DNA of 64,000 bases, from positions 2,604,001 through 2,668,000 of the forward strand of contig AP018697.1 of assembly GCA_004001285.1 (NCBI GenBank), given 5' to 3'. Shown one piece after another: positions 50,474-63,092 of this stretch. The stretch is from Arthrobacter sp. MN05-02. Its GTDB lineage: Bacteria > Actinomycetota > Actinomycetes > Actinomycetales > Micrococcaceae. The translations under genes and the position numbers were made by a program. Position 1 is the stretch's first letter. Each line of letters begins with the position of its first letter. The notes under the pieces are model-generated. The model was not told the DNA's origin. It saw nothing but the letters and a program-made list of their open reading frames with translations, and made no database searches.

Positions 50474-50528
50474 CTGTTCTGCCGTGAAATGTACTTCTAC
50501 GCGCGGGAAGAGCCTCTAGGAGAGGTTC

Positions 50529-50642
50529 TCAGCCCTGGCGCTGCTTGTGGCGCGGGTTCTCGCAGATGACGAGAACGTTGCCTTTGCGGCGAACCACCTG
50601 GCACTTCTCGCAGATCCGCTTCACGCTCGGGTTGACCTTCAT
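50529..50642 (-). CDS. rpmJ: 50S ribosomal protein L36
   Basis: This 37-residue protein starts [21 protein letters not shown]. Zinc ligands are C11, C14, C27 and H32, the classic zinc-bound L36. It lies between infA and rpsM, as in most bacteria. Confidence 0.97.
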   Translation of the reverse strand: MKVNPSVKRICEKCQVVRRKGNVLVICENPRHKQRQG

Positions 50643-50663
50643 GGTTTTCCTTCGAGTTGATTC

Positions 50664-50885
50664 TTATTTGTAGCGGTAGACAATACGGCCCCGGGTGAGG
50701 TCGTACGGGCTGAGTTCCACTACGACCCGGTCCTCAGGAAGGATTCGAATGTAGTGCTGGCGCATCTTTCCCGAGATGTGGGCGAGAACAATGTGACCGT
50801 TGGCCAACTCAACGCGGAACATCGCGTTGGGCAGCGCCTCGTTCACAGTGCCTTCAATCTCAATGACACCGTCTTTCTTGGCCAT
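50664..50885 (-). CDS. infA: Translation initiation factor IF-1
   Basis: This 73-residue single S1-like OB-fold protein starts [47 protein letters not shown] and [14 protein letters not shown] are typical. It binds the A site of the 30S subunit with IF-2 and IF-3. It is the first gene after a predicted promoter about 150 bp upstream and heads infA-rpmJ-rpsM-rpsK-rpoA-rplQ-truA. Confidence 0.97.
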   Translation of the reverse strand: MAKKDGVIEIEGTVNEALPNAMFRVELANGHIVLAHISGKMRQHYIRILPEDRVVVELSPYDLTRGRIVYRYK

Positions 50886-51031
50886 ATCCTCCGCTAACGT
50901 CTATGCCCGCCACTTGCGTGACGGACGGGTTTGGGGTTTTGATTGTCAGGCCCGCGGAGAGCCGGAGCTCCTCGCGCGGGGACGTCTCCAGAGCCCAATT
51001 GGGCACGAAAAGCAGAGACAACCAACACACA

Positions 51032-51060
51032 ACTCTACGCTACTGTCCCCTGATAGTTAA
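51032..51060 (-). promoter_or_regulatory. Predicted promoter of the infA-rpoA unit
   Basis: On the minus strand TTAACT, a 17-base spacer and TAGAGT form a vegetative-type promoter. It stands in the gap between the map hairpin and infA and would leave a leader of about 140 bases before the infA start. Confidence 0.45.
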
Positions 51061-51100
51061 ATCGGTCCGGGAGCCGGCCGCGCGGCTGTGCCATGTACCG

Positions 51101-51140
51101 ATGACGAAGGTCCCGCACTCTTGTGCGGGACCTTCGTCAT
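51101..51140 (-). terminator. Perfect 18-bp hairpin after map
   Basis: ATGACGAAGGTCCCGCAC and its exact reverse complement surround the loop TCTT. It begins 30 bp after the map stop and precedes the infA promoter. It lacks a T-tract but is the strongest dyad in the window. It should separate secY-adk-map from infA. Confidence 0.75.
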
Positions 51141-51170
51141 TCGTGGCGTTGCGTGTGCCGGGTTCCGACG

Positions 51171-51998
51171 TCAGGCGCTCAGGGGAACCGGGGTGACTCC
51201 GAGGGGCTCCAGCCGGGAGGCTCCCCCGTCGGGTGCGGACAGGACCCAGATACCGCCGTCGTGCACCGCGACGCTGTGTTCCCACTGCGACGCACGCTGG
51301 CCGTCGGTGGTCACGACCGTCCAGTCGTCGTCGAGGACTGCTGTCTCCAGGTTCCCCTGCACGAGCATCGGCTCGATGGCGAGGCACAGTCCCGGGCGGA
51401 CCTTCGGGCCCCGGTTCGAGCTGCGGTAGTTGAGGACGTCGGGCGCCTGGTGCATCTGCGTCCCGATGCCGTGACCGACGTAGTCCTCCAGGATCCCGAG
51501 CGCCGGGCCGGGCACCGACGAGACGTAGTCGTCGATGGCCGCTCCGATGTCACCCACGAACCGGGCCGATGCGAGCGCCGCGATGCCGCGCCACATGGCT
51601 TCCTCGGTGACGTCCGACAGGCGCACGTCTTCCGGCCGCGCTGATCCGACGATCACGGTGCGCGCGGAATCGGAGTGCCATCCACGGACCACCGCGCCAC
51701 CGTCGATCGAGATGATGTCGCCGTCCTGCAGCGTGTAGCCACCCGGGATGCCGTGCACCACCTCGTGGTTCACGGACGTGCAGATGCTGGCCGGGAACCC
51801 GTGGTAGCCGCGGAAGTTCGACGTCGCGCCCTTCTCCCGCAGCACGCCTTCGAACACGTCGTTGAGCTGCGCGGTCGTGACGCCGACCGCCGCGGCCGCG
51901 ACCGTCCGGTCCAGCGCCTCGGAGAGCACCAGACCGGCCTCGCGCATCACGAGCATCTGGCTGGGGGTCTTGTACTCGACCTTGGGCTGGCGGAACAT
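51171..51998 (-). CDS. map: Type I methionine aminopeptidase
   Basis: This 275-residue enzyme removes the N-terminal Met of new proteins. Metal ligands lie in IISIDGGAVV and WHSDSARTVIVG (two Asp), GHGIGTQMHQAP (His), LAIEPMLV (Glu) and QWEHSVAV (Glu). The N-terminus is short, without a zinc-finger extension. It follows adk by nine bases and ends the secY-adk-map unit. Confidence 0.96.
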   Translation of the reverse strand: MFRQPKVEYKTPSQMLVMREAGLVLSEALDRTVAAAAVGVTTAQLNDVFEGVLREKGATSNFRGYHGFPASICTSVNHEVVHGIPGGYTLQDGDIISIDGGAVVRGWHSDSARTVIVGSARPEDVRLSDVTEEAMWRGIAALASARFVGDIGAAIDDYVSSVPGPALGILEDYVGHGIGTQMHQAPDVLNYRSSNRGPKVRPGLCLAIEPMLVQGNLETAVLDDDWTVVTTDGQRASQWEHSVAVHDGGIWVLSAPDGGASRLEPLGVTPVPLSA

Positions 51999-52007
51999 GC
52001 GGGGGTC

Positions 52008-52576
52008 CTAGCTCGCGACTTTGAGGGCGGCCATGACGCGCTCGGTGACGTCGTCGATGCTGCCGATGCCGTCGACCTTCGTGACGATGCCGCGCTCGTC
52101 GTACCGCGACACCACCACCTCGGTCTGGTCGTGGTAGAGCCCGAGGCGGTGGCGGATGACCTGCTCGTTGTCGTCCGAGCGCCCGTCGAGCTTCGCACGG
52201 CCGAGGAGGCGCTTGACGAGCTCCTCGTCGTCCGCGGTCAGCTGCAGCACGACGTCGAGCTCGAGGTCGTTCTCGCGGAGGATGTCGTCGAGCTCCACCA
52301 CCTGCGAGGCCGTGCGGGGGTAGCCGTCGAGGAGGAAGCCCTCGCGCACGTCGTCGGCCGCGAGGCGGTCACGCACCATGCTGTTGGTGACGCTGTCCGG
52401 AACGAAGTCGCCCGCGTCCATGAACTTCTTCGCCTCGACGCCGAGCGGGGTCTCCCGCTTCACGTTGTCGCGGAAGATGTCGCCGGTCGAGATCGCGACG
52501 ACGCCGAGGCGCTCGGAGATCCGTGCGGCCTGGGTGCCCTTGCCCGATCCGGGGGGACCGATGATCAGCATTCTCG

Positions 52577-52580
<4 letters not shown>
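52008..52580 (-). CDS. adk: Adenylate kinase
   Basis: This roughly 190-residue enzyme catalyses AMP + ATP to two ADP. The P-loop is GPPGSGKGTQAARI, AMP-binding marks are STGDIFRDNV and GFLLDGYPRT, and VIRHRLGLYHDQTEVV lies near the end. The LID is short without zinc Cys, as in actinobacteria. I favour the TTG start that overlaps the secY stop (TTGA) and gives MTRMLIIGPPG; the ATG three codons on is the alternative (start at 52571). Confidence 0.94.
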
Positions 52581-53887
<1,307 letters not shown>

Positions 53888-53998
53888 GCGTCCTCCTGAA
53901 GGTCTGTTGGTCCTGACGCGGACCGTACACAACAACCGAGTCTAACGGTTGGTCACCGGTGTGAGAGAACCGGCGTGGAGCAGGGGTGGCCTCAGCCG

Positions 53999-54044
53999 AA
54001 AAAAGACCCTTGGCGGGCAGGTCGAGCCTGCCCACCAAGAGTCT
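53999..54044 (-). terminator. Intrinsic terminator with U-tract between rplO and secY
   Basis: On the minus strand an 18-bp stem (two G-U pairs) with a 5-base loop is followed directly by six T. It lies about 65 bp after rplO. It is the only canonical stem-plus-U-tract terminator I see in the window, and it cuts the usual spc operon between rplO and secY. The region between it and secY (about 110 bp) must hold the secY promoter; a -10 TAGACT is possible near 53940. Confidence 0.85.
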
Positions 54045-54110
54045 AGTTCCTCAGTGCCGTGGATCACAGCCGCCTTCCCCCGGTCCCCCGGGGAAGGGCC
54101 GGCCAGGAGC

Positions 54111-54608
54111 CTACAGCTCGGTGACGGTCCCGCCTGCAGCGACGATCTTCTCCGCAGCGGATGCGGAGAAGGCGTCGACCGCGACGTTGACTGCCACGGT
54201 GAGCTCGCCGGTGCCGAGCACCTTGACGGGCTGGTTCTTGCGGACGGCGCCGTTCGCCACCAGGCTCTCCACCGTGACGTCGCCGCCATCGGGGTACAGC
54301 TCGGAGAGCTTGTCCAGGTTCACGACCTGGAACTCGACGCGGAACGGGTTCTTGAAGCCGCGCAGCTTGGGAAGGCGCATGTGCAGCGGCAGCTGGCCGC
54401 CGGCGAATCCTGCCTTCACCTGGTAGCGGGCTGCAGTTCCCTTGGTTCCACGGCCGGCGGTCTTACCCTTCGAACCCTCACCACGGCCGACACGGGTCTT
54501 CGCCGTCTTGGCTCCGGGTGCGGGACGCAGGTGGTGGACCTTCAGTGCGTGGACGCGCTCTGCTTTTTCCTCGCCTGCGACCGGAGCCGCAGTGTTGTTC
54601 TCTGCCAT
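54111..54608 (-). CDS. rplO: 50S ribosomal protein L15
   Basis: This 165-residue L15 has a variable first 20 residues and then [48 protein letters not shown] and the tail [16 protein letters not shown]. It is a late-assembly 50S protein. Its ATG overlaps the rpmD stop by one base (TAATG). Confidence 0.97.
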   Translation of the reverse strand: MAENNTAAPVAGEEKAERVHALKVHHLRPAPGAKTAKTRVGRGEGSKGKTAGRGTKGTAARYQVKAGFAGGQLPLHMRLPKLRGFKNPFRVEFQVVNLDKLSELYPDGGDVTVESLVANGAVRKNQPVKVLGTGELTVAVNVAVDAFSASAAEKIVAAGGTVTEL

Positions 54609-54826
54609 TACTTGGCCTCCTCAACCTTCAAGAGGTGCGGAACCGTGTTGATCATGCCGACAGTGACGGCATCGGCTTCACGGACCACGGTGTGGCCGAT
54701 CCGCTTGAGACCGAGCGACCGCAGCGTGTCGCGCTGGTTCTGCTTGCCGCCGATGGCGGACTTGATCTGGGTGATCTCGAGCTTCGCCGAGCTCACGAGC
54801 ACGTTCTTCGGAGTGATCGCGGTCAT
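54608..54826 (-). CDS. rpmD: 50S ribosomal protein L30
   Basis: This 72-residue L30 carries the signature [34 protein letters not shown] chose the ATG inside the rpsE stop (TGATG); a GTG one codon earlier is possible. It bridges rpsE and rplO with single-base overlaps at each end. Confidence 0.96.
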   Translation of the reverse strand: MTAITPKNVLVSSAKLEITQIKSAIGGKQNQRDTLRSLGLKRIGHTVVREADAVTVGMINTVPHLLKVEEAK

Positions 54827-55566
54827 CACGCACCTGCCTTCTGAGCTGCGATCGCGCGCAGCATCTGGTGGGATGCGACCTCGTCGAGGGGCAGGCCGCG
54901 GCGGGCCGCGACTGCCTGGGGCTCTTCGAGGCGCTTCAGCGCGTCAACGGTCGCGTGAACGATGTTGATGGCGTTCGCGGAACCGAGCGACTTCGAGAGG
55001 ACGTCGTGGATGCCGACGCACTCCAGTACCGCACGCACCGGACCACCGGCGATGACGCCGGTACCCGGGGAGGCGGGACGGAGCAGGACGACGCCGGCTG
55101 CTGCCTCGCCCTGCACCAGGTGCGGGACGGTGCCACCGATGCGCGGAACGCGGAACATCGTCTTCTTGGCTTCCTCGACGGCCTTCTGGATGGCGGAGGG
55201 GACTTCCTTCGCCTTTCCGTAGCCGACGCCGACCATGCCGTTGCCGTCGCCTACCACCACGAGGGCGGTGAAGCTGAAGCGGCGGCCGCCCTTGACGACC
55301 TTCGCAACACGGTTGATGGTGACGACGCGTTCGATGAACTTGTCCTTGTCGTCGTTGCGGCCGCCGTCGCGCCCGTCACGGCCACCACGGCCGCCACGCT
55401 CGCCACCGCGGGAGTTGCCGCCACGCTCGCCACCGCGGGTGTTGCCGCGGCCACGGTTCGCGTCAGCCGACGCGTTCTCAGTTGCGCCTGCAGCCGGAGC
55501 TTCGGCTGCGGGCTGCTCTGTAGCCGTATTCAATGGGGCTTCCTTTGCCTTGTTCTCCTCGGTCAC
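54826..55566 (-). CDS. rpsE: 30S ribosomal protein S5 with RGG-rich N-terminal extension
   Basis: This 246-residue S5 starts at GTG overlapping the rplR stop (GTGA). The core begins [25 protein letters not shown] and has [16 protein letters not shown] and the [15 protein letters not shown] block. S5 takes part in decoding fidelity. The first 75 residues are an unusual low-complexity part: Ala/Glu-rich, then Arg-Gly-Gly repeats such as [19 protein letters not shown]. The extension is about 60 residues longer than a typical S5. Confidence 0.95.
   Translation of the reverse strand: MTEENKAKEAPLNTATEQPAAEAPAAGATENASADANRGRGNTRGGERGGNSRGGERGGRGGRDGRDGGRNDDKDKFIERVVTINRVAKVVKGGRRFSFTALVVVGDGNGMVGVGYGKAKEVPSAIQKAVEEAKKTMFRVPRIGGTVPHLVQGEAAAGVVLLRPASPGTGVIAGGPVRAVLECVGIHDVLSKSLGSANAINIVHATVDALKRLEEPQAVAARRGLPLDEVASHQMLRAIAAQKAGA
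55393..55439 (-). repeat. 27-bp tandem repeat in the rpsE extension
   Basis: The 20-bp string GCCACGCTCGCCACCGCGGG occurs twice, 27 bp apart (plus-strand reading). Each unit encodes a 9-residue RGGERGG block. The period keeps the frame, so copy number could vary. Confidence 0.8.
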
Positions 55567-55946
55567 AGTGCCAGCCCACCTTCACGTGCGCCGTCTGCGA
55601 TTGCTGCAACGCGACCGTGGTACTTGTTACCGCCGCGGTCGAAGACGACTGCTTCGACGCCGACGGCCTTGGCACGCTCTGCAACGAGTTCGCCAACGCG
55701 CTTGGCCTTGGCGGTCTTGTCACCGTCGAATGCACGGAGGTCCGCTTCGAGGGTGGAGGCTGATGCCACGGTCACGCCCTTGGTGTCGTCGACGACCTGC
55801 ACGAATACGTGGCGGGCCGAACGGTTGACGACCAGGCGGGGACGGACGGCCGTGCCCGAGACGCGCTTGCGTACCCGGAGGTGGCGGCGTCCACGCGAGG
55901 CGGACTTGCTCTTCGAGCTGCGCTTCTTGTTGATGCTCAGACCCAT
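55563..55946 (-). CDS. rplR: 50S ribosomal protein L18
   Basis: This 127-residue L18 binds 5S rRNA. It has [37 protein letters not shown] and the end [27 protein letters not shown]. It lies two bases after rplF and overlaps rpsE by four. Confidence 0.97.
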   Translation of the reverse strand: MGLSINKKRSSKSKSASRGRRHLRVRKRVSGTAVRPRLVVNRSARHVFVQVVDDTKGVTVASASTLEADLRAFDGDKTAKAKRVGELVAERAKAVGVEAVVFDRGGNKYHGRVAAIADGAREGGLAL

Positions 55947-55948
55947 GG

Positions 55949-56485
55949 TTACTTACCAGCCTTTCCGACCTTGCGGCGGATGATCTCGCCTGCGTAGCGG
56001 ATGCCCTTGCCCTTGTAGGGGTCGGGCCTGCGCAGCTTGCGGATGGTTGCAGCGACCTCGCCGACCTGCTGCTTGTTGATGCCGGCGACCGAGAGCTTGG
56101 TGGGGCTGTCGACTGTCAGCGTGATGCCCTCGGGAGCCTTGACGGCGACCGGGTGGCTGTAGCCCAGGGCGAACTCGAGGTCGCTGCCCTTGGCCTGCAC
56201 ACGGTAACCCGTGCCCACGATCTCGAGGTTCTTCTTGTAGCCCTCGGTGACTCCGACGATCATGTTGGAGATCAGCGTGCGGGTGAGGCCGTGGAGCGAC
56301 CGCGACTCGCGCTCGTCGTTCGGGCGGCTGACGGTGAGGATGCCTTCGTCGAGGGAGATCTCGATGGGGTTGGGAACCGTGTGGCTCAGCTCGCCCTTCG
56401 AACCCTTGATGGAGACCTCGTTGCCGTTGACATTGACCTCGACACCGGCGGGAACGGTGATGGGGAGACGTCCAATACGTGACAT
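55949..56485 (-). CDS. rplF: 50S ribosomal protein L6
   Basis: This 178-residue L6 starts [17 protein letters not shown]. The second repeat ends with the family signature [19 protein letters not shown]. It lies near the GTPase-associated centre. It follows rpsH by about 18 bp. Confidence 0.97.
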   Translation of the reverse strand: MSRIGRLPITVPAGVEVNVNGNEVSIKGSKGELSHTVPNPIEISLDEGILTVSRPNDERESRSLHGLTRTLISNMIVGVTEGYKKNLEIVGTGYRVQAKGSDLEFALGYSHPVAVKAPEGITLTVDSPTKLSVAGINKQQVGEVAATIRKLRRPDPYKGKGIRYAGEIIRRKVGKAGK

Positions 56486-56503
56486 TTTTCTTTCCCTTTC
56501 CCG

Positions 56504-56902
56504 TTACCAGACGTAGGCGAGGACTTCCCCACCTACACCCTTCTTGGATGCCTGGCGGTCCGTGAGCAGACCGGAGGACGTGGACAGGATGGCGATGCCG
56601 AGGCCGCCGAGCACGTGGGGCAGGTTCGTGGACTTGGCGTACACGCGCAGGCCGGGCTTGGAGATACGGCGGATGCCGGCGATGGAACGCTGGCGGTCCG
56701 GTCCGAACTTGAGGTCGATGGTCAGCTTCTTGCCGACCTCCGCTTCCTCTTCCTTCCAGCCGGCGATGTAGCCTTCGGCCTTCAGGATGTCCGCGACGCG
56801 GGCCTTGAGCTTGCTGTACGGCATGGACACGGAGTCGTGGTAAGCCGAGTTTGCGTTGCGCAGACGCGTGAGCATGTCTGCGACAGGATCTGTCATTGTC
56901 AT
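56504..56902 (-). CDS. rpsH: 30S ribosomal protein S8
   Basis: This 132-residue S8 starts [20 protein letters not shown]; the second ATG (MTDPVAD) is a possible start two codons in. It ends with the signature [34 protein letters not shown]8 binds the central domain of 16S rRNA. The 87-bp gap before it, after rplE, is too short for rpsN. Confidence 0.96.
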   Translation of the reverse strand: MTMTDPVADMLTRLRNANSAYHDSVSMPYSKLKARVADILKAEGYIAGWKEEEAEVGKKLTIDLKFGPDRQRSIAGIRRISKPGLRVYAKSTNLPHVLGGLGIAILSTSSGLLTDRQASKKGVGGEVLAYVW

Positions 56903-56989
56903 GTGGGCTCTTGCCCTTCCTCGAAACGGTTTCCGGATTCCGGTCGGCACTCGGGGTGCCGGCTGGAGCGGACCTGCAACGTAGTTAGA

Positions 56990-57565
56990 TTAATCTTCGG
57001 ATTTGAAGGGGAAGCCGAGCGCCTTGAGGAGCGCACGGCCCTCGGCGTCGGTCTTGGCGGTCGTGACGACGGTGATGTCCATGCCACGCACGCGGTCGAT
57101 CCGGTCCTGGTCGATCTCGTGGAACATCGACTGCTCGGTGAGACCGAACGTGTAGTTGCCGTTGCCGTCGAACTGCTTGCCGTTGAGGCCGCGGAAGTCG
57201 CGGATACGGGGCAGCGCGAGGGAGATCAGGCGGTCCGTGAATTCCCACATGCGGTCGCCACGCAGGGTGGCGTGTGCGCCGATGGGCATTCCTTCGCGGA
57301 GCTTGAACTGCGCGATGGACTTGCGTGCCTTCGTGACCTGCGGCTTCTGACCGGTGATCGCGGTGAGGTCCTTTACGGCCCCGTCGATCAGCTTGGAGTC
57401 CTTGGCGGCGTCACCGACACCCATGTTCACGACGACCTTCACCAGGCGCGGGACCTGGTTCACGTTGGCGTAGTTGAACTCTTCCTGCAGGGTGGCCTTG
57501 ATCTCGGACGCGTAGCGTGCCTTGAGGCGGGGAAGAACCTTGGTCCCTGTGGTTTCGACAGTCAT
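56990..57565 (-). CDS. rplE: 50S ribosomal protein L5
   Basis: This 191-residue L5 has [21 protein letters not shown] and [32 protein letters not shown], the family signature. It binds 5S rRNA and touches P-site tRNA. Its start shares one base with the rplX stop (57565). Confidence 0.97.
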   Translation of the reverse strand: MTVETTGTKVLPRLKARYASEIKATLQEEFNYANVNQVPRLVKVVVNMGVGDAAKDSKLIDGAVKDLTAITGQKPQVTKARKSIAQFKLREGMPIGAHATLRGDRMWEFTDRLISLALPRIRDFRGLNGKQFDGNGNYTFGLTEQSMFHEIDQDRIDRVRGMDITVVTTAKTDAEGRALLKALGFPFKSED

Positions 57566-57939
57566 TACAGATCCTTCCCTGATGACTTGGCCACGCGGAT
57601 GCGGACCACACGCTCGCGGCCGTCGCGCTCGACGGTCTCGGTGCGGTACCCGACGCGGGTCGGCTTCTTGGTCTCGGGGTCGACGACCGCGACGTTGCTG
57701 ATGTGCACGGGTGCCTCGACGACCTCGATGCCACCGGTCTTGGTGCCGCGCTGCGACTGCCCGACCTTGGTGTGCTTCGTGATCCGGTTGATGCCTTCCA
57801 CGAGGACGCGGTTGGTCTCGGGGAACACCTTCAGTACCTTGCCCTGCTTGCCGCGGTCTCCGCCGCGTTCCTGCTTGGCTCCGGTGATGACCTGCACGAG
57901 GTCACCCTTCTTGATCTTGAGCTTTGTCTTCTGTGCCAT
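57565..57939 (-). CDS. rplX: 50S ribosomal protein L24
   Basis: This 124-residue protein has the KOW motif at the start, [30 protein letters not shown], and [33 protein letters not shown]. It starts 50S assembly. It lies three bases after rplN. Confidence 0.97.
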   Translation of the reverse strand: MAQKTKLKIKKGDLVQVITGAKQERGGDRGKQGKVLKVFPETNRVLVEGINRITKHTKVGQSQRGTKTGGIEVVEAPVHISNVAVVDPETKKPTRVGYRTETVERDGRERVVRIRVAKSSGKDL

Positions 57940-57942
57940 GGA

Positions 57943-58311
57943 CTACAGCACCTCCGGCGCCAGCGAGATGATCTTCATGAAACGCTTGTCGCGGAGCTCG
58001 CGACCGACAGGGCCGAAGATACGGGTACCGCGGGGGTCGCCGTCGTTCTTCAGGATCACTGCTGCGTTCTCGTCGAACTTGATGTAGGAACCGTCCGCGC
58101 GGCGGCGTTCCTTCTTGGTGCGGACGATGACCGCCTTGACGACGTCGCCCTTCTTGACGTTGCCGCCGGGGATCGCGTCCTTCACGGTGGCGACGATGAC
58201 GTCACCGATGCCTGCGTAGCGGCGCCCGGATCCTCCGAGAACGCGGATGGTCAAGATTTCCTTGGCCCCCGTGTTGTCGGCGACCTTTAGCCGCGACTCC
58301 TGCTGAATCAC
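57943..58311 (-). CDS. rplN: 50S ribosomal protein L14
   Basis: This 122-residue L14 starts [20 protein letters not shown] and has the family signature [27 protein letters not shown]. It forms an intersubunit bridge. Here it is the first gene after a terminator, so it heads a separate transcript (rplN to rplO). Confidence 0.97.
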   Translation of the reverse strand: MIQQESRLKVADNTGAKEILTIRVLGGSGRRYAGIGDVIVATVKDAIPGGNVKKGDVVKAVIVRTKKERRRADGSYIKFDENAAVILKNDGDPRGTRIFGPVGRELRDKRFMKIISLAPEVL

Positions 58312-58609
58312 TTATTACTCCTGTCGTCGCGCCGGTTCTCTCGTCGAGCCTTGCGGAACGGATATGGGTGGGCCCCGTAATACTGGTACTCAGCACGTGC
58401 ACGCCTGGGCGCGCGGCTGCGCGTCGATCTTCTGCACAGTGGATGTCGTGATGAACAAGATTATCGGGCTTTTGCCTATTTGCCCGGTGTGAAGGAAACC
58501 CGTGAGGGACGCCCCGCAAGCCGAGGTCCTGGCAGGAGTTCCTGCGGAGATACCTCGTGAGGGCATGCGCCAGCCCACCAGACAGACAAGGTACTAATCG
58601 TATCGCGAA
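58312..58609 (-). promoter_or_regulatory. 298-bp spacer upstream of rplN, probable promoter region
   Basis: No coding frame is supported here. On the minus strand it runs from the rpsQ terminator to the rplN start and is less GC-rich than the genes. A -10-like GATAAT (near 58459) is present without a convincing -35. As the spacer is long for a ribosomal operon and follows a perfect hairpin, I expect a promoter and leader for rplN. Confidence 0.4.
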
Positions 58610-58643
58610 GATGCCCCGGACGCGAAATCGCGTCCGGGGCATC
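58610..58643 (-). terminator. Perfect 15-bp hairpin after rpsQ
   Basis: GATGCCCCGGACGCG and its exact reverse complement flank the loop AAAT. It lies 43 bp past the rpsQ stop on the minus strand and separates the S10 block from the spc block. No T-tract follows. Confidence 0.75.
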
Positions 58644-58685
58644 GTCGGGTGGAGCCGGCGGCCGGCTCCGGGTCCTGCTGTGCTG

Positions 58686-58997
58686 CTACTTGGCCTTCTC
58701 GATGACCTCGACCAGGCGCCACCGCTTGGTGGCGGACAGGGGCCGGGTCTCGCTGATCAGGACCATGTCCCCGATACCGGCGACGTTCTGCTCGTCGTGC
58801 GCCTTGACCTTGGAACTGCGGCGAAGCACCTTGCCGTACAGGCCGTGCTTCACGCGGTCCTCGACCTCGACCACGATGGTCTTCTCCATCTTGTCCGAGA
58901 CGACGTATCCACGGCGTACCTTGCGGTAGCCGCGCGAGTCGGCGCCGTGGACGGCCTTCTCGGTTCCTACGGTCGTCTCGCTCTGCTGCTCACTCAT
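58686..58997 (-). CDS. rpsQ: 30S ribosomal protein S17
   Basis: This 103-residue S17 has a short variable N-terminus and then [45 protein letters not shown] with the end [28 protein letters not shown]. It binds 16S rRNA early. It overlaps rpmC by ATGA. Confidence 0.97.
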   Translation of the reverse strand: MSEQQSETTVGTEKAVHGADSRGYRKVRRGYVVSDKMEKTIVVEVEDRVKHGLYGKVLRRSSKVKAHDEQNVAGIGDMVLISETRPLSATKRWRLVEVIEKAK

Positions 58998-59338
58998 TTG
59001 GCGTCCTCCTCAGAAGCCTCGGTGTCCACGGAAGGTTCGTCCTTCGTGGAGGCCTTCTTGGCTTTCTTGGGCTTGTCCGCCTTCGCGGGCTTCGCTTCCT
59101 CGACGGGAGCGACGACCTCGGGGCGGATACCCAGTTCGCGCTCACGCAGCACCGTGTAGATGCGTGCGATGTCGCGCTTGACCGAGCGAAGGCGCCCGTG
59201 GCTTTCGAGCTGGCCGGTGGCCGACTGGAAACGGAGGTTGAACAGCTCCTCCTTGGCCTTGCGCAGTTCTTCCACCAGGCGGTCCTTGTCGAAGCCGTCC
59301 AGCTGGTCTGTTGCCAGTTCCTTTGAACCCAGAGCCAT
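58994..59338 (-). CDS. rpmC: 50S ribosomal protein L29 with charged tail
   Basis: This 114-residue protein has the L29 core of about 75 residues: [20 protein letters not shown] and [23 protein letters not shown] 40-residue Lys/Glu/Ala-rich tail ends SEEDAK. L29 sits at the peptide exit and binds trigger factor and SRP. It lies two bases after rplP. Confidence 0.96.
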   Translation of the reverse strand: MALGSKELATDQLDGFDKDRLVEELRKAKEELFNLRFQSATGQLESHGRLRSVKRDIARIYTVLRERELGIRPEVVAPVEEAKPAKADKPKKAKKASTKDEPSVDTEASEEDAK

Positions 59339-59340
59339 AA

Positions 59341-59759
59341 CTATTCACCACCCTCACGACGCACGATGCGTGCCTTCAACGGCAGCTTGTGAATCGCGAG
59401 GCGCAGGGCTTCGCGGGCTACCTCTTCGGAAACACCGGACAGTTCGAACAGAACCCGTCCCGGCTTGACGTTGGCCACCCACCACTCGCGGGCGAACCCT
59501 TACCGGAACCCATGCGGGTCTCGGCAGGCTTCTTGGTCAACGGGCGGTCCGGATAGATGTTGATCCAGACCTTGCCGCCACGCTTGATGTGGCGGGTCAT
59601 GGCGATACGGGCGGACTCGATCTGGCGGTTGGTGACGTATGCCGGGCTCAGAGCCTGGATACCCCATTCGCCAAAGCTTACCTCGGTACCGCCGGTAGCA
59701 GCGCCGGAACGACCCGGGTGGTGCTGCTTACGGAACTTGACTCGACGTGGGATAAGCAT
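59341..59759 (-). CDS. rplP: 50S ribosomal protein L16, frame broken once in this sequence
   Basis: The start [19 protein letters not shown] and the blocks [13 protein letters not shown] and [35 protein letters not shown] are L16. Near 59486-59492 the expected [18 protein letters not shown] is out of frame. The given sequence has two bases too many (a repeated CG) or one too few. Removing two gives 139 codons, 138 residues, ending [15 protein letters not shown], which is the normal length. L16 is near the A site and is essential or nearly so; I treat the break as an error. Confidence 0.94.
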
Positions 59760-60594
<835 letters not shown>

Positions 60595-60960
60595 TTAGCG
60601 GACCTCCACTTTCTCAGGGGTAGCGACGACAACCGTGATGTGGCTGGTCCGCTTGTTGATGCGGAACGCGCGGCCCTGGGCTCGCGGACGGAACCGCTTC
60701 ATCGTGGGGCCTTCGTCAACGAACGCTTCGCTGATGATGAGGTTGTCCTCGTCGAAGGCGACGCCGTCACGGTCCGCGAGGACTCGTGCGTTGGCCATCG
60801 CCGACTGGACCACCTTGAAAACCGGCTCCGAAGCAACCTGTGGGGCAAACTTCAGAATAGCCAGAGCCTCATTCGCCTGCTTACCACGAACAAGGTTGAC
60901 GACGCGCCGGGCCTTCATAGGCGTTACGCGGATATGACGCGCAATAGCCTTGGCTTCCAT
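60595..60960 (-). CDS. rplV: 50S ribosomal protein L22
   Basis: This 121-residue L22 starts [27 protein letters not shown]. The end [25 protein letters not shown] includes the beta-hairpin that lines the peptide tunnel. It directly abuts the rpsC start. Confidence 0.97.
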   Translation of the reverse strand: MEAKAIARHIRVTPMKARRVVNLVRGKQANEALAILKFAPQVASEPVFKVVQSAMANARVLADRDGVAFDEDNLIISEAFVDEGPTMKRFRPRAQGRAFRINKRTSHITVVVATPEKVEVR

Positions 60961-60997
60961 TGCTTTCCTTCTCTCGTCTTAGCCGTAAGAGCAGCGC

Positions 60998-61279
60998 CTA
61001 GCGGCGCTTGCCCTTGCGGTCGTCCTTAACATGGCCGCGGAAAGTCCGCGTGGGAGCGAATTCGCCGAGCTTGTGCCCGACCATCGACTCGGTGACGAAC
61101 ACCGGGATGTGCTTGCGTCCGTCGTGCACCGCGATCGTGTGCCCGAGCATGTCGGGGACGATCATGGAGCGGCGGGACCACGTCTTGATGACGTTCTTCG
61201 TGCCCGATTCGTTCTCGCGAGCGACCTTTACGTAAAGGTGCTGATCGACGAAGGGGCCTTTCTTCAGGCTGCGTGGCAT
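60998..61279 (-). CDS. rpsS: 30S ribosomal protein S19
   Basis: This 93-residue S19 starts [19 protein letters not shown] and has [51 protein letters not shown]. It stands in the 30S head next to S13. It lies 12 bp after rplB. Confidence 0.97.
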   Translation of the reverse strand: MPRSLKKGPFVDQHLYVKVARENESGTKNVIKTWSRRSMIVPDMLGHTIAVHDGRKHIPVFVTESMVGHKLGEFAPTRTFRGHVKDDRKGKRR

Positions 61280-61291
61280 GTCTCCAGGCTC

Positions 61292-62131
<840 letters not shown>

Positions 62132-62162
62132 AACTCAATTCCTCGTTAAAGTGGTCTCCGCT

Positions 62163-62468
62163 CTAGGAGAGCGGACCGCCGAAGATGTCGATCGAGCCCT
62201 CTTTGAGGGACACGATGGCACGCTTGGTGCCCTTGCGCTGGCCCCAGCCGAACTTGGTGCGCTTGCGCTTGCCAACCCGGTTGATGGTGTTGATGGAGTC
62301 GACCTTCACGGAGAAGATCTTCTCGACCGCCAGTTTGATTTCTTCCTTGTTCGAGCGGGGGTCGACCAGGAAGGTGTACTTGCCTTCGTCGATCAGGCCG
62401 TAGCTCTTCTCCGAGACGACGGGTGCGATGACCACGTCGCGCGGATCCTTTGCGATGGTGCCGCTCAC
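62163..62468 (-). CDS. rplW: 50S ribosomal protein L23
   Basis: This 101-residue L23 starts [22 protein letters not shown] and has [26 protein letters not shown] and [16 protein letters not shown]. It is the main dock for trigger factor and SRP at the exit. It overlaps rplD by ATGA. Confidence 0.97.
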   Translation of the reverse strand: MSGTIAKDPRDVVIAPVVSEKSYGLIDEGKYTFLVDPRSNKEEIKLAVEKIFSVKVDSINTINRVGKRKRTKFGWGQRKGTKRAIVSLKEGSIDIFGGPLS

Positions 62469-63088
62469 TTGGCATCCTCCTCGGTGATGACAGCAGGCGT
62501 GCCGACGAACTGGTCGTAGGCGGCCTTGGTGAAGATCACGTCGTCGGACACCAGCACGTCGTACGTGTTGAGCTGGTCTACGTAGAGGACGTGTACCTCG
62601 GGGACGTTGCGCACCGACAGTGCGGCGACGTCGTTGGCACGCTCGATCACGACGAGCAGGCGGGGCCGCTCGGAGATCGCGCGCAGGGTCTCGATGGCAC
62701 CCTTGGTCGACGGCTTGCCGCCGGTGACGAGGGACTCGAGGACGTGGATACGGCCGTTGCGTGCCCGGTCCGAGAGCGCTCCGCGCAGGGCGGCGGCGAT
62801 CATCTTCTTGGGGGTGCGCTGGCTGTAGTCGCGGGGGGTGGGTCCGTGAACGATACCGCCGCCGGTCATGTGGGGGGCGCGGATCGAACCCTGGCGGGCA
62901 CGACCGGTTCCCTTCTGCTTGAACGGCTTGCGGCCTGCGCCACTGACCTCGGCGCGGGTCTTCGTCTTGTGCGTACCCTGGCGGGCGGCGGCAAGCTGAG
63001 CCACGACGACCTGGTGCAGCAGCGGCACGTTGGTCTGTGCGTCGAAGATCTCCGCGGGGAGATCGACCTTTACGGTGTTGGCAGCCAT
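62465..63088 (-). CDS. rplD: 50S ribosomal protein L4
   Basis: This 207-residue L4 has the tunnel loop [38 protein letters not shown]. The C-terminal part contains [18 protein letters not shown] and [14 protein letters not shown]. In other bacteria L4 also represses its own operon at the leader, which lies outside the window. It follows rplC by four bases. Confidence 0.97.
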   Translation of the reverse strand: MAANTVKVDLPAEIFDAQTNVPLLHQVVVAQLAAARQGTHKTKTRAEVSGAGRKPFKQKGTGRARQGSIRAPHMTGGGIVHGPTPRDYSQRTPKKMIAAALRGALSDRARNGRIHVLESLVTGGKPSTKGAIETLRAISERPRLLVVIERANDVAALSVRNVPEVHVLYVDQLNTYDVLVSDDVIFTKAAYDQFVGTPAVITEEDAK

Positions 63089-63092
63089 TTGG

